64,000 nt of DNA, from the NCBI RefSeq assembly GCF_009669305.1, contig NZ_SADB01000017.1, forward strand, positions 1,224 to 65,223, in the 5' to 3' direction. This document shows positions 8,150 to 17,168 of this stretch, piece after piece. The notes beneath the pieces were generated by a model that saw nothing but the letters and a program-made list of their open reading frames with translations, was not told the origin of the DNA and did no database searches. The DNA comes from Ancylomarina sp. 16SWW S1-10-2. GTDB taxonomy: Bacteria > Bacteroidota > Bacteroidia > Bacteroidales > Marinifilaceae. The translations under genes were made by a program, and so were the position numbers. Numbering within the stretch: the first letter of the stretch is position 1; the number at the start of each line of letters is the position of its first letter.

Positions 8150-8641
8150 CCTCCTAGAAACATTTTTTTGTAAAAAAAGTATTGGTTTTATGTAAGTGTT
8201 TGATTCCCTAGAGACTATTTAGAACTTTTTTTTTGAAAAAAATAAATCTTTTCTGTTTCAAGCTTTGAATGGATCTATTTGCTTCTCCTTTGTAGGAGCA
8301 ATTGGTGTAAATTCTTAATGATTTGAAAATTCTGATATTCTGCTTGGAAAGTATCTCTTGGTTTTAATTTTATCAAAATGATAACTTATTTATTAGCAAA
8401 TAATATCCTACTCACTAAAATTGTGAATAGAAGAACTATAAAAAATATGAAATTGTCCTAGTCTTATCTTTATCGATGACAAGACTGTATTTTTAGAATA
8501 TGAATTAAGCCTGAGAATAATGATATGATCAAGTTTTGATAATTATTATTGATGTTTATATCAATTAAGTTGAGAAGATGACGAAGGACCGGCTTATTTA
8601 TTCATTTTAAAATCGAATTAGGAGATCATATTTATAAATCC
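8150..8641. other. Intergenic region without recognisable genes
   Basis: About 490 AT-rich bases between the tRNA promoter and the terminator of the SRPBCC gene. I found no credible reading frame. A short imperfect hairpin (TTGCTTCTCC with AGGAGCAA, about 8279-8301) is the only structure noticed. Confidence 0.55.
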
Positions 8642-8680
8642 AAAAAAAAACCGCAATTCTATTGAATTGCGGTTTTTCTA
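8642..8680 (-). terminator. Terminator downstream of the SRPBCC gene
   Basis: A perfect stem CCGCAATTC/GAATTGCGG (8651-8659 and 8664-8672) flanked by A and T runs, so it can work in both directions. It lies just 3' of the - strand gene ending at 8701. Confidence 0.85.
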
Positions 8681-8700
8681 TATGTTATTTTTAAAATTTT

Positions 8701-9084
8701 CTAATAAAACTCTAAAAAGCTTTTCATTGAGCCTAAGTAATATTCGGTCCAACCTTCGATAATTTCATCATAGGCTTCATCAGGAATATTGGTGTGTGTT
8801 AATTCTAGAGAAGTGTTTTTTCCAACCTTTTTAAGTGTTATAGTTACTATTGAATCATGTTCTGTTTCGCCAAAGAACCATTCTTGTACTAATTTGTAAT
8901 CTTTTACAACTTGAATGTTGCAGCCTGATATGTCACCATCCCATAAAGAAAAGACTGTTCCAACTTGATCATCCATTGTCGCTGGTTGTCCTGTCCATAG
9001 TTCAATTTGGAAGGAATTAGTCAGCGCATTAAATACTTCTTCTTGATTAGCTGATATCTCCAGTTTATAATTGTAATCCTTCAT
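8701..9084 (-). CDS. SRPBCC (AHSA1/START-like) domain protein
   Basis: A 127-residue, single-domain soluble protein. Its start, YKLEISANQEEVFNALTNSF, followed by IELWTGQPATMDDQVGTVFSLWDGDISG and VQEWFFGE, matches the AHSA1-like SRPBCC fold (PF08327) with its hydrophobic ligand cavity. The C-terminal helix carries EGWTEYYLGSMKSFLEF. Members range from Hsp90 co-chaperone-like to lipid-binding proteins, so no specific ligand can be given. It is monocistronic, with its own terminator. Confidence 0.85.
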   Translation of the reverse strand: MKDYNYKLEISANQEEVFNALTNSFQIELWTGQPATMDDQVGTVFSLWDGDISGCNIQVVKDYKLVQEWFFGETEHDSIVTITLKKVGKNTSLELTHTNIPDEAYDEIIEGWTEYYLGSMKSFLEFY

Positions 9085-9322
9085 GCTGTTTTTTTTTATT
9101 TCAAGACAAAAATAATTTGAATAATAGATTTAGCTAACTATTTGAAGAGTTTTTTTATAAAACGTTTGTATTTCACACAATAATGTATTTTTTCGTTAAT
9201 AAATATTCACTAACTTGTGGTTAAGTTATTTGTAATTAATTGATATACAATTGCTAATTCGTTTTGCTATTTAAACATTGCAAAAAAAGTAAATTATAAA
9301 TAGTCTAAATAAAAATAATTAA

Positions 9323-9330
9323 TATATTTG
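9323..9330 (+). promoter_or_regulatory. Candidate -7 box for the 2-oxoacid dehydrogenase operon
   Basis: TATATTTG, a full match to TAnnTTTG, 42 bases upstream of the E2 start codon. No convincing -33 element at the expected distance. Confidence 0.45.
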
Positions 9331-9371
9331 TTTATTATTTATAATGATTCTAACTAATAATTAAGAAATAT

Positions 9372-10667
9372 ATGTCAAGTTTTGAAATTCTAATGCCCAA
9401 GTTGGGAGAGAGTGTTCAGGAGGCAACGATCACTAAAATGTTTGTAAAGTTAAATGATGTTATCGAAGAGGATGACATGCTTTTTGAGATTGCTACAGAC
9501 AAGGTAGATTCCGAGATTCCATCTCCAGTCTCAGGTAAAATTGTTGAGCTTCGCTTCAAAGAAGACGATGTTGTGCCTGTGGGAGAGATTGTTGCTATTG
9601 TTGATATGAGCGAGGATGCTGCAGATGCAGAACAGGTGCCTCAAGTCACAGAAAAGCTTGTTGTTGAGGAAATTGAAGAACAGGTTGTGAGTGATGTTGC
9701 TGAAATTAAATCTGATTCAGATCGTTTTTATTCTCCTTTGGTAAAGGCTATTGCTCAAAAAGAAAATATTTCCCAATCAGAATTAGATGCTATTGTAGGA
9801 CATGGTAAAGATGGACGAGTTCAGAAAGAAGATATTCTGAAGTTTGTTGCTGAAAGACAAACGCCTACTAATATGGCAGTAGCTACTCCAGCAAAAGGGG
9901 ATATAGTAAAACCACTTGCAAAAGTAGAAAAACCAAAAGTATCGATGTCAGTAGGTGCAAACGATCAAATTATAGAAATGGATCGTATGCGTCGAATTAT
10001 TGCTGATCATATGGTTATGTCGAAACAAACTTCGCCACATGTTACAGCAATGGTCGAGGCTGATGTAACTGATATGGTGAATTGGAGGAATAAGATAAAA
10101 GATGAGTTTTTCGCTAAAGAGAAAACGAAGATTACTTTCTTGCCTATTATCATTGAGGCTGTTTCAAAAGCTTTGCGTGATTATCCAATGATTAATTCAT
10201 CGGTTGATGATTATAAAATTATTGTCAAGAAAGATATAAATATTGGTGTAGCTGTTGCTTTACCTTCTGGGAATTTGATTGTACCTGTTATAAAGAATGC
10301 TGATCAGAAAAACCTTTTAGGTATAACTGTTGGTATGAATAATTTAGCTGATAAGGCTAGAAATAATAAGTTAGATGCAGACGATGTTTCGGGCGGAACA
10401 TTTACGATTTCGAATTTTGGATCGTTCAAAAATGTAATGGGAACACCTATTATCAATCAACCTCAGGTTGCAATTCTTGCAGTAGGAACTATTGAGAAGA
10501 AACCAGCTGTATTAGAAACAGCAGCTGGCGATGTTATAGTGCCACGTCAGAAAATGTTTTTATCACTATCCTACGATCACCGTGTGGTTGATGGAGCTCT
10601 TGGTGGCGCTTTCTTGAGAAAGATTGCCGACTATTTGGAGGAATTTGATGTGACAAGAAACGTTTAA
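9372..10667 (+). CDS. Dihydrolipoamide acyltransferase (E2) of a 2-oxoacid dehydrogenase complex
   Basis: This 431-residue E2 transfers acyl groups from lipoamide to CoA. Domains in order: an N-terminal lipoyl domain (about 3-77; lipoyl-Lys44 in EIATDKVDSEIPSP), an acidic linker, a peripheral subunit-binding domain (about 121-157; SPLVKAIAQKENIS to GRVQKEDIL), and a catalytic domain from about 200 with the active-site SYDHRVVDG motif (His403, Asp407). The E1 gene follows 21 bases downstream, so the pair form an operon. In Bacteroidota this arrangement with a fused E1 is usually a branched-chain 2-oxoacid complex; pyruvate specificity cannot be excluded. No E3 gene is in the window. Confidence 0.93.
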   Translation: MSSFEILMPKLGESVQEATITKMFVKLNDVIEEDDMLFEIATDKVDSEIPSPVSGKIVELRFKEDDVVPVGEIVAIVDMSEDAADAEQVPQVTEKLVVEEIEEQVVSDVAEIKSDSDRFYSPLVKAIAQKENISQSELDAIVGHGKDGRVQKEDILKFVAERQTPTNMAVATPAKGDIVKPLAKVEKPKVSMSVGANDQIIEMDRMRRIIADHMVMSKQTSPHVTAMVEADVTDMVNWRNKIKDEFFAKEKTKITFLPIIIEAVSKALRDYPMINSSVDDYKIIVKKDINIGVAVALPSGNLIVPVIKNADQKNLLGITVGMNNLADKARNNKLDADDVSGGTFTISNFGSFKNVMGTPIINQPQVAILAVGTIEKKPAVLETAAGDVIVPRQKMFLSLSYDHRVVDGALGGAFLRKIADYLEEFDVTRNV

Positions 10668-10688
10668 GAATAGAGTAATAAATCATTA

Positions 10689-12743
10689 ATGACAATAACA
10701 ATGACAGATAAGAAAAAATATAGCATAAAAGAAACATCTAAAAAGCAGCTTGCTGACTGGTTTAACTTAATGACTTTAGGTCGTGCTCTTGATGAGAAAG
10801 CACCTAATTATTTGAAACAAGCTATTGGCTGGTCTTACCATGCTCCTTATGCAGGTCACGATGGGATTCAATTAGCTATAGGTCAGGTTTTTGATAGAAA
10901 AACTGACCATCTTTTCCCATACTACCGCGATATGTTAACTTCACTATCGGCAGGTTTAACTGCTGAAGAAGTTATTTTCAATGGTATTTCAAAAGATACG
11001 GACGTAGCAGGTGGCGGACGACATATGTCGAATCACTTTGCAAAACCCGAATGGAATGTTCATAATGTTTCATCATGTACTGGTAATCATACATTGCATG
11101 CTGTAGGTATTGCAAGAGCTTTAAAATATTATAAAGGTAAAGGTGTTGCTATTAGTTCTCAGGGAGAATCTTCAGTTTCTGAAGGTTACGTTTATGAGGC
11201 AATTAATGGTGCATCGAAAGAGCAGTTGCCGGTTATTTTTGTAATCCAAGACAATGGTTATGGTATTTCAGTTCCTAAAAAAGACCAAACGGCTAATCGT
11301 AAGGTTGCTGATAACTTTAAAGGATTAAAGTACTTGAAGATATTCCATTGTAATGGTAAGGATGTTTTCGATTCGATGAATACCATGACTGAAGCAAAAG
11401 CTTATGCTGTTGAAAATCAAATGCCAGCTATTGTTCAAGCGAATTGTGTTCGTATGGGTGCTCACTCAAATTCAGATAAGCACGTCTTGTATCGTGATAA
11501 TGCGGAGTTGAGTTATGTGGAAAAAAATGATCCTTTAGCTAAATTCCGTCGTCTGTTAATTCGATATAAGCGTTTTACAGAGGAAGAATTGGTAGCGATT
11601 GAAGCTGATGTAAAATTGCAGGTTAAGAAAGCACACCGTGCTGGTTTAACTGCTCCAGATCCAGATCCAAATTCCATACATGATTTTGTCATTCCTGATG
11701 CATATCCAGCAGCGAAATATCCTGAAGGACTTCATAACGAAACGGGCGAGCCTAAGAAATTAATCGAAGGTTTAAATGAAACTTTAAAGGCTGAATTCCG
11801 TCATAATCCGGATACTTTTATTTGGGGACAAGATATTGCCAATAAAGATAAGGGTGGTATTTTCAATGTATCAAAAGGGATGCAACAAGAGTTTGGTATT
11901 GAACGTGTATTTAATGCGCCTATTGCCGAAGACTTTATTATGGGTACTGCCAATGGAATGAGTCGTTATAACGATAATATTCGTATTGTGGTTGAAGGTG
12001 CTGAGTTTGCCGATTATTTTTGGCCAGCTATGGAGCAATTTGTTGAAACAACTCATGAATATTGGCGTACAAAAGGTCAATTTTCACCTAATATTACGGT
12101 AAGACTTGCTTCTGGAGGGTATATTGGTGGAGGTTTGTATCACTCTCAAAATATTGAAGGCGCTTTGGCAACTTTCCCTGGTGTTCGTATTGTTTATCCA
12201 TCTTACGCTGATGATGCTGCAGGTTTACTTCGTACGTCGATTCGTTCTAAGGGTATGACTGTATTTATGGAGCCAAAGGCTTTATATAACGATCCTAAGG
12301 CGGCAGCTGTAGTTCCCGACGATTTTGAGGTGCCATTTGGTAAGGCTCGTGTTCGTCGTGAAGGTACCGATTTGACTATTGTTACTTATGGTAACACAAC
12401 GCACATGTGTGTTGAGGTAGCTGATAAAATTGCTAAGGAATTAGGCAAAAATGTTGAGGTTATTGATCTACGTACACTTGTACCTTTGGATAAGGAAACG
12501 GTTATTAAGTCGGTTGCTAAGACCAATAAAGTTTTGGTTGTGCATGAAGATAAAGTTTTTGCTGGATTCGGTGGTGAAATTGCTGCAACGATTACTGAGG
12601 AAGCGTTTAAACATTTGGACGCTCCAGTAAGACGTGTCGGATCTACTTTTACACCAGTTGGATTTAATCGAATTTTGGAGAAAGCAACTCTTCCAAATAT
12701 AGATAAAATTTATGTTGCGGCTAAGGATTTGTTAGATTATTAA
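10689..12743 (+). CDS. 2-oxoacid dehydrogenase E1, fused alpha-beta subunits (branched-chain type)
   Basis: A 684-residue thiamine-diphosphate enzyme that decarboxylates 2-oxoacids and loads the acyl group onto E2. The alpha half (to about 340) has YRDMLTSLSAG and FVIQDNGYGISVP; the beta half starts near 355 (GLNETLKAEFRHNPDTFIWGQDIA) and ends with the transketolase C domain (VVHEDKVFAGFGGEI). The usual GDG of the thiamine motif reads SQGESS here, so the Mg-binding Asp position is Gln; the second half of the motif (DN) is intact. The ATG at 10701 is an alternative start. It lies between E2 and a flavodoxin on the + strand. Confidence 0.9.
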   Translation: MTITMTDKKKYSIKETSKKQLADWFNLMTLGRALDEKAPNYLKQAIGWSYHAPYAGHDGIQLAIGQVFDRKTDHLFPYYRDMLTSLSAGLTAEEVIFNGISKDTDVAGGGRHMSNHFAKPEWNVHNVSSCTGNHTLHAVGIARALKYYKGKGVAISSQGESSVSEGYVYEAINGASKEQLPVIFVIQDNGYGISVPKKDQTANRKVADNFKGLKYLKIFHCNGKDVFDSMNTMTEAKAYAVENQMPAIVQANCVRMGAHSNSDKHVLYRDNAELSYVEKNDPLAKFRRLLIRYKRFTEEELVAIEADVKLQVKKAHRAGLTAPDPDPNSIHDFVIPDAYPAAKYPEGLHNETGEPKKLIEGLNETLKAEFRHNPDTFIWGQDIANKDKGGIFNVSKGMQQEFGIERVFNAPIAEDFIMGTANGMSRYNDNIRIVVEGAEFADYFWPAMEQFVETTHEYWRTKGQFSPNITVRLASGGYIGGGLYHSQNIEGALATFPGVRIVYPSYADDAAGLLRTSIRSKGMTVFMEPKALYNDPKAAAVVPDDFEVPFGKARVRREGTDLTIVTYGNTTHMCVEVADKIAKELGKNVEVIDLRTLVPLDKETVIKSVAKTNKVLVVHEDKVFAGFGGEIAATITEEAFKHLDAPVRRVGSTFTPVGFNRILEKATLPNIDKIYVAAKDLLDY

Positions 12744-12750
12744 AATTGAG

Positions 12751-13260
12751 ATGATGACTAAAATTGGATTAATATACAGTTTCAATACCATTAAAACTTC
12801 GAAGAATGCTGAGAAGATAAAGAAAGCTTTTGGGAAAGAATTTGATGTTGAATTGGTAAATGTTGAGGAGATAGATGAAGAGAGCTTTTTAAGTTATAAA
12901 AATTTGGTGCTTGGCGTGCCAACTTGGTTCGATGGCGAATTACCTAACTATTGGGATGAATTTATGCCAGCCATTGAAGAATTTAAGTTGAAAGGAAAGA
13001 AAATAGCTCTTTTTGGTTTAGGCGATCAAGTGGGGTATGCAGAGAATTTTGTTGATGGTATTGGCTTATTAGCCACAGCTATGGAAAAACGTGGTGCTAA
13101 GCTTATTGGTTTAACTAGTTCTGAAGGTTATAATTTTGAACGTTCAGTTGCTATACGCGATGGGAAATTCTTAGGTTTGGCTCTTGATATTGAGAACCAG
13201 GCAGCTTTAACTGATGAGCGTATTAAGGCTTGGGTTGAGCAATTGAAGAAAGAATTTTAA
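12751..13260 (+). CDS. Flavodoxin (long-chain type)
   Basis: A 169-residue FMN-binding electron carrier. The phosphate-loop region IGLIYSFNTIKTSKNAEKI is a diverged version of the T-x-T-G-x-T loop. GVPTWFDGELPNYWDEF and LFGLGDQVGYAENFVDG correspond to the two flavin-flanking loops of FldA-type flavodoxins, and SEGYNFERSVAIRDGKFLGLALD is typical of the long-chain class. It starts 7 bases after the E1 stop and shares the operon and its terminator. It may replace ferredoxin under low iron, as in other bacteria. Confidence 0.9.
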   Translation: MMTKIGLIYSFNTIKTSKNAEKIKKAFGKEFDVELVNVEEIDEESFLSYKNLVLGVPTWFDGELPNYWDEFMPAIEEFKLKGKKIALFGLGDQVGYAENFVDGIGLLATAMEKRGAKLIGLTSSEGYNFERSVAIRDGKFLGLALDIENQAALTDERIKAWVEQLKKEF

Positions 13261-13281
13261 GTTTTCAATTGATATTAAATG

Positions 13282-13317
13282 AAAAAGATGATCTATTATA
13301 GATCATCTTTTTTTTTA
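13282..13317 (+). terminator. Terminator of the E2-E1-flavodoxin operon
   Basis: Stem AAAGATGATC/GATCATCTTT with loop TATTATA, followed by a long T run. It lies 22 bases after the flavodoxin stop. Confidence 0.88.
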
Positions 13318-13360
13318 TACTAGTCCTAAGAATCGGATTAATTTCAGGTTTATATGTAAT

Positions 13361-13430
13361 TGTCATTCTGAACTTGTTTCAGAATCTTTACGATTGATTG
13401 TGATATTCTGAAATAAATTCAGGATGACGT
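13361..13430. repeat. REP-like palindrome (GTCATTCTGAAC...TTCAGGATGAC)
   Basis: TGTCATTCTGAACTTGTTTC with its continuation AGAAT on the left is an imperfect inverted copy of GATATTCTGAAATAAATTC with AGGATGAC on the right, so about 25-base arms can fold around a short central part. This word is a common extragenic palindrome in Bacteroidota genomes and resembles REP elements mobilised by RAYT (TnpA-REP) transposases. No RAYT gene is in the window. Confidence 0.65.
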
Positions 13431-13522
13431 TGGATTTTCATATTTATTGAAACTAATATCCTAGTATAAGAAAGAAAAGGGATTGAAGATTATTATAGCT
13501 AGAGCGAAAAGAAAAGTGATAC

Positions 13523-13554
13523 AAAAAAAGATGATTCAATTAAGAATCATCTTT
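13523..13554 (-). terminator. Terminator of the ABC exporter gene
   Basis: Stem AAAGATGATTC/GAATCATCTTT around an AATTA loop; on the - strand it is followed by a T run. It lies just 3' of the gene ending at 13580. Confidence 0.8.
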
Positions 13555-13579
13555 CCTTTATAAATATTTTATTTAAAGA

Positions 13580-15403
13580 CTACAACATCTGCATATCATT
13601 AAGCTTCTTATAAGTTCCATTTAATTTAATAAGTTCATCATGCTTGCCTCGTTCAACAATTTCACCTTCGTGGAAAACACAAATCAAATCTGCATTCTTA
13701 ATTGTAGATAAACGGTGAGCAATTACAATTGAAGTTCTGTTTCGCATCAACTTATCCAAAGCATCCTGTACCAAACGTTCTGACTCTGTATCAAGGGCAG
13801 AAGTTGCTTCATCAAGAATCATGATTGGAGGATTCTTAAGAACAGCTCGTGCAATACTTAAACGCTGACGTTGACCTCCAGAAAGTTTACCGCCACGATC
13901 ACCAATATTAGTATAGTACCCCTCTTCAGTAGCTGTAATAAAGTCGTGAGCATTTGCAATTTTTGCTGCTGCTTCAACTTGTTCCTTTGTTGCATTCTCA
14001 ACACCAAAAGCAATATTGCCGAAAATTGTATCATTGAATAGAATCGATTCCTGATTTACGTTACCCATTAGGTTACGTAGATCAGTTATTTTACAATTTC
14101 GAATATCTTCACCATCAACAAAAATTCCACCTTCAATCACATCGTAAAATCGAGGTAATAAATCTACGAAAGTTGTTTTCCCAGAACCCGATTGACCAAC
14201 AAGAGCAATGGTTTTGCCTTTTGGAATTTTAAGATTAATATTTTTAAGAACTTGCTTTTCTCCATTGTATGAGAAACCAACATTTCTGTATTCAATCGCA
14301 GTTTCAAATTGACTAATCGATTTTGCATTGACCTTATCAACAATAGTTGACTCAGCTTCTAAAATTTGATCAATTCGATCCATAGCAGCCAATCCTTTTT
14401 GAATGCTGTATAAGGCTTTTGAAAATGCTTTAGCTGGGTTAATGATTGAATAAAACACAACCAAATAAGCTATAAATCCAGCACCATTCATGCCACCTTC
14501 ACCAGTTAAGATTAAACGACCACCATACCAAAGTACAATCACAATCACTACAGTTCCTAAGAATTCACTTATGGGATGTGCTAGAATTCTTCGTCGCATT
14601 AGGCTGTTCATAATACGACGGTAGTCATTATTTTCTGTAGCAAATTTTGCAGATACCTTTTCTTCAGCAGTAAAGGCTTTGATAATTCGAAGACCTGAAA
14701 GTGTTTCTTCAATGGTTGAAAGTAGATCGCCCATCTTATTTTGTCCTAAACGCGACTTCTTTTTTAATGATTTTCCAATTCGACCAATAATATAGCCAGC
14801 AACGGGTAAAATGATGAAAGAGAAAAGTGTCATTTGTGGGCTCATAATAATCATTGTAACTAAGGCTACGATAATTAGAATTGGGTTCTTAATGAACATA
14901 TCAAGTGAGTTCATTACAGAGTTTTCTACCTCTTGGACATCAGAAGTCGATCGTGAAATAATATCCCCTTTTTTTTCTTCTGTAAAGAAAGGAATCGGAA
15001 GGTTTACAATTTTGTCATAGATTTTTGTTCTAATATCTCTAACGACAGAGTTTCTAACTTGGACGGTGTGGTAAGAACCAAAGTACGTAAAAGTAACTTT
15101 GAAAAGTACCGCGATAAGTAATACAATACCCACAAACAGAAGTGTAGAGTCTGCACCATATTCAGCTTTTATAAGAGTTGTATAATAATAAAAATTGTGC
15201 TTTATCGCATCTACACTTGCTTCCCAAGGCACTTTGGTTACAATAACTTTTGTGTCATTGAAAAGAATTTCGAGAACAGGTTGCATCATTACAAAGGAGA
15301 ATACGCCAAAGACTGCTGCAAGTAAGTTGTATACAAAACTCATGATTAAATCACTCTTATAGGGAGGGAGAAATCGTTGTAGTATTTTAATGAAATCTTT
15401 CAT
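13580..15403 (-). CDS. ABC exporter, fused permease and ATPase (MsbA-like)
   Basis: A 607-residue half-transporter of the inner membrane. The N-terminal ~330 residues form a type-1 exporter domain with six predicted helices and the coupling region FFTEEKKGDIISRSTSDVQEVENS. The C-terminal ATPase has Walker A (GQSGSGKTT), Q-loop (NQESILFNDTIFGN), signature (KLSGGQRQRLSIARA), Walker B (IMILDEATSALD) and switch His (IAHRLSTI). It would act as a homodimer. Relatives include MsbA, which flips lipid A, and multidrug exporters; the substrate is not determined by the sequence. It is monocistronic. Confidence 0.92.
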   Translation of the reverse strand: MKDFIKILQRFLPPYKSDLIMSFVYNLLAAVFGVFSFVMMQPVLEILFNDTKVIVTKVPWEASVDAIKHNFYYYTTLIKAEYGADSTLLFVGIVLLIAVLFKVTFTYFGSYHTVQVRNSVVRDIRTKIYDKIVNLPIPFFTEEKKGDIISRSTSDVQEVENSVMNSLDMFIKNPILIIVALVTMIIMSPQMTLFSFIILPVAGYIIGRIGKSLKKKSRLGQNKMGDLLSTIEETLSGLRIIKAFTAEEKVSAKFATENNDYRRIMNSLMRRRILAHPISEFLGTVVIVIVLWYGGRLILTGEGGMNGAGFIAYLVVFYSIINPAKAFSKALYSIQKGLAAMDRIDQILEAESTIVDKVNAKSISQFETAIEYRNVGFSYNGEKQVLKNINLKIPKGKTIALVGQSGSGKTTFVDLLPRFYDVIEGGIFVDGEDIRNCKITDLRNLMGNVNQESILFNDTIFGNIAFGVENATKEQVEAAAKIANAHDFITATEEGYYTNIGDRGGKLSGGQRQRLSIARAVLKNPPIMILDEATSALDTESERLVQDALDKLMRNRTSIVIAHRLSTIKNADLICVFHEGEIVERGKHDELIKLNGTYKKLNDMQML

Positions 15404-15562
15404 TTAAACTTTTAAATTGTTTCTAGTTTGAATCGGTTTTATTTTGTTTCTCCGGATTGAAGTAAATCAAAATAGCTGGTAAAAATACGATTCTTACTAG
15501 CTATTCGCAAAGATTTAGCAATATTTAGTGGTAGTTTAAAAAAGGCAACAGTAATGTAAAAC

Positions 15563-15596
15563 AAAAAAAAACCGCAGAAGTTTAACTCCTGCGGTC
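15563..15596 (-). terminator. Terminator of purB
   Basis: Hairpin ACCGCAG with CTGCGGT (a further A-G/C-T pair after one mismatch) with a T run on the - strand, 25 bases beyond the purB stop. Confidence 0.8.
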
Positions 15597-15619
15597 TTTC
15601 AGTAAAATGTGTATTGATA

Positions 15620-16957
15620 TTAAACTCCTGTATAGTTCGATGGAGTAATTGCTTTCAATTCAGCTTTTAAACTATCTGAAATTTCAAGTGTATCGATAAA
15701 CTCAGCAATACTGTTTTGAGTTACGTTTGTGTTTGTACGTGTTAAAGCTTTCAATGCCTCGTAAGGATTTGGGTAAGCTTCTCTACGCAAAATAGTTTGA
15801 ATAGCTTCAGCAACTACAGCCCAGTTTGCTTCCAAATCGGCAGCAAATGCATCTGGAGAAAGAATCAATTTATCCAAACCTTTTAATAATGATTTGAAAG
15901 CAATGATAGAGTGAGCAAAAGGAACACCAATATTTCTCAATACAGTTGAATCTGTAAGATCGCGTTGTAGGCGTGAAATAGGTAGCTTTGCCGATAAATG
16001 CTCGTATGTTGCATTAGCTAATCCTAAATTACCCTCAGAATTTTCGAAGTCGATAGGGTTTACTTTATGAGGCATAGCTGAAGATCCAACTTCTCCCTCT
16101 TTAATTCTCTGCTTAAAGTAATTCATGGAAATGTAAGTCCAGAAATCACGATTCATATCTATTAATATGGTATTGATACGTTTGAAATTATCAAAGATTG
16201 CAGCCATATTATCGTAGTTCGAAATTTGAGTTGTGTACTCTTCACGCTCAAGTTTTAATGACTCGTTTACGAATTTATCACCAAATTTTTTCCAATCAAT
16301 TTGTGGGTAAGCAACATGATGTGCGTTGAAATTACCTGTAGCACCACCAAATTTAGCTGAACAAGGAACTGATTTTAGTAAGTCTAATTGCTTTTTAAGA
16401 CGGTACACATAAACCTGAATTTCTTTTCCCAAACGGGTAGGAGTTGCTGGTTGTCCATGAGTACGAGCCAAAAGAGCGATGTCTTTCCAGTCATTTGATA
16501 AACTTTCCATCTTCTCGATTAATTCGTCTAAAAGAGGGTAATACACATCGTGTACCGCATCTCTTAAAGAGTATGGCGTTGCTGTGTTGTTTATATCTTG
16601 AGAAGTCAATCCAAAGTGGATGAATTCTTTATATTTATGAAGATTTAAAGCATCGAATTTCTCTTTAATGAAATATTCAACGGCTTTTACATCATGATTC
16701 GTTATAGCCTCAATGTCTTTAACTTTTTGTGCATCTTCAACAGTAAAATCTAGGTATAAACTGCGTAGTTCATCAAAATTGTTTTTATCGAAATCGGCAA
16801 GCTGAGGAAGTGGGTGCTTGCAAAGAGAGATAAAATATTCTACCTCTATCAATACGCGGTATTTTATAAGTGCGCACTCCGAAAAATACTCTCCCAATAC
16901 GTCAACCTTATTACGATAACGTCCATCAATAGGCGAAATAGCTGTTAAACTGTCCAT
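15620..16957 (-). CDS. purB: Adenylosuccinate lyase
   Basis: It removes fumarate from SAICAR and from adenylosuccinate, acting twice in purine synthesis. The 445 residues match the longer PurB subgroup: N-terminal LTAISPIDGRYRNKVDVLGEYFSE, the TSQDINNTATPYSLRDA segment, the HGQPATPTRLGKE catalytic His motif, and the fumarase/aspartase signature GSSAMPHKVNPIDFEN with the flexible catalytic Ser loop. A TATCTTTG -7 box on the - strand at 16997-17004 supports the ATG at 16957. It is monocistronic, with its own terminator. Confidence 0.97.
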   Translation of the reverse strand: MDSLTAISPIDGRYRNKVDVLGEYFSECALIKYRVLIEVEYFISLCKHPLPQLADFDKNNFDELRSLYLDFTVEDAQKVKDIEAITNHDVKAVEYFIKEKFDALNLHKYKEFIHFGLTSQDINNTATPYSLRDAVHDVYYPLLDELIEKMESLSNDWKDIALLARTHGQPATPTRLGKEIQVYVYRLKKQLDLLKSVPCSAKFGGATGNFNAHHVAYPQIDWKKFGDKFVNESLKLEREEYTTQISNYDNMAAIFDNFKRINTILIDMNRDFWTYISMNYFKQRIKEGEVGSSAMPHKVNPIDFENSEGNLGLANATYEHLSAKLPISRLQRDLTDSTVLRNIGVPFAHSIIAFKSLLKGLDKLILSPDAFAADLEANWAVVAEAIQTILRREAYPNPYEALKALTRTNTNVTQNSIAEFIDTLEISDSLKAELKAITPSNYTGV

Positions 16958-16996
16958 TCTGTAAAAATTAAGTTGTAAAATGATTATTTAGTTTTG

Positions 16997-17004
16997 CAAA
17001 GATA
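16997..17004 (-). promoter_or_regulatory. Candidate -7 box for purB
   Basis: Reads TATCTTTG on the - strand, a full TAnnTTTG match, about 40 bases upstream of the purB ATG. The -33 element is unclear. Confidence 0.45.
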
Positions 17005-17168
17005 ATTAAAGTGAATGAGTAAATAAGTGATTAAGTGAATTTGTAATATTGTTTGTTATTTTTTTTAACACTACATATTTAGGGTGTTGAGTATAAGTAG
17101 TATAGTTTGTCTTGTTGATTGAGTTTGATAACAGAACAAAAGTTTGGTTTCAATATCTTTAGTTTCTC

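Noticed and set aside
7488-8195. Several frames with the motif [23 protein letters not shown]
   Set aside because: These are translations of tRNA-Gly and tRNA-Tyr genes, not proteins.
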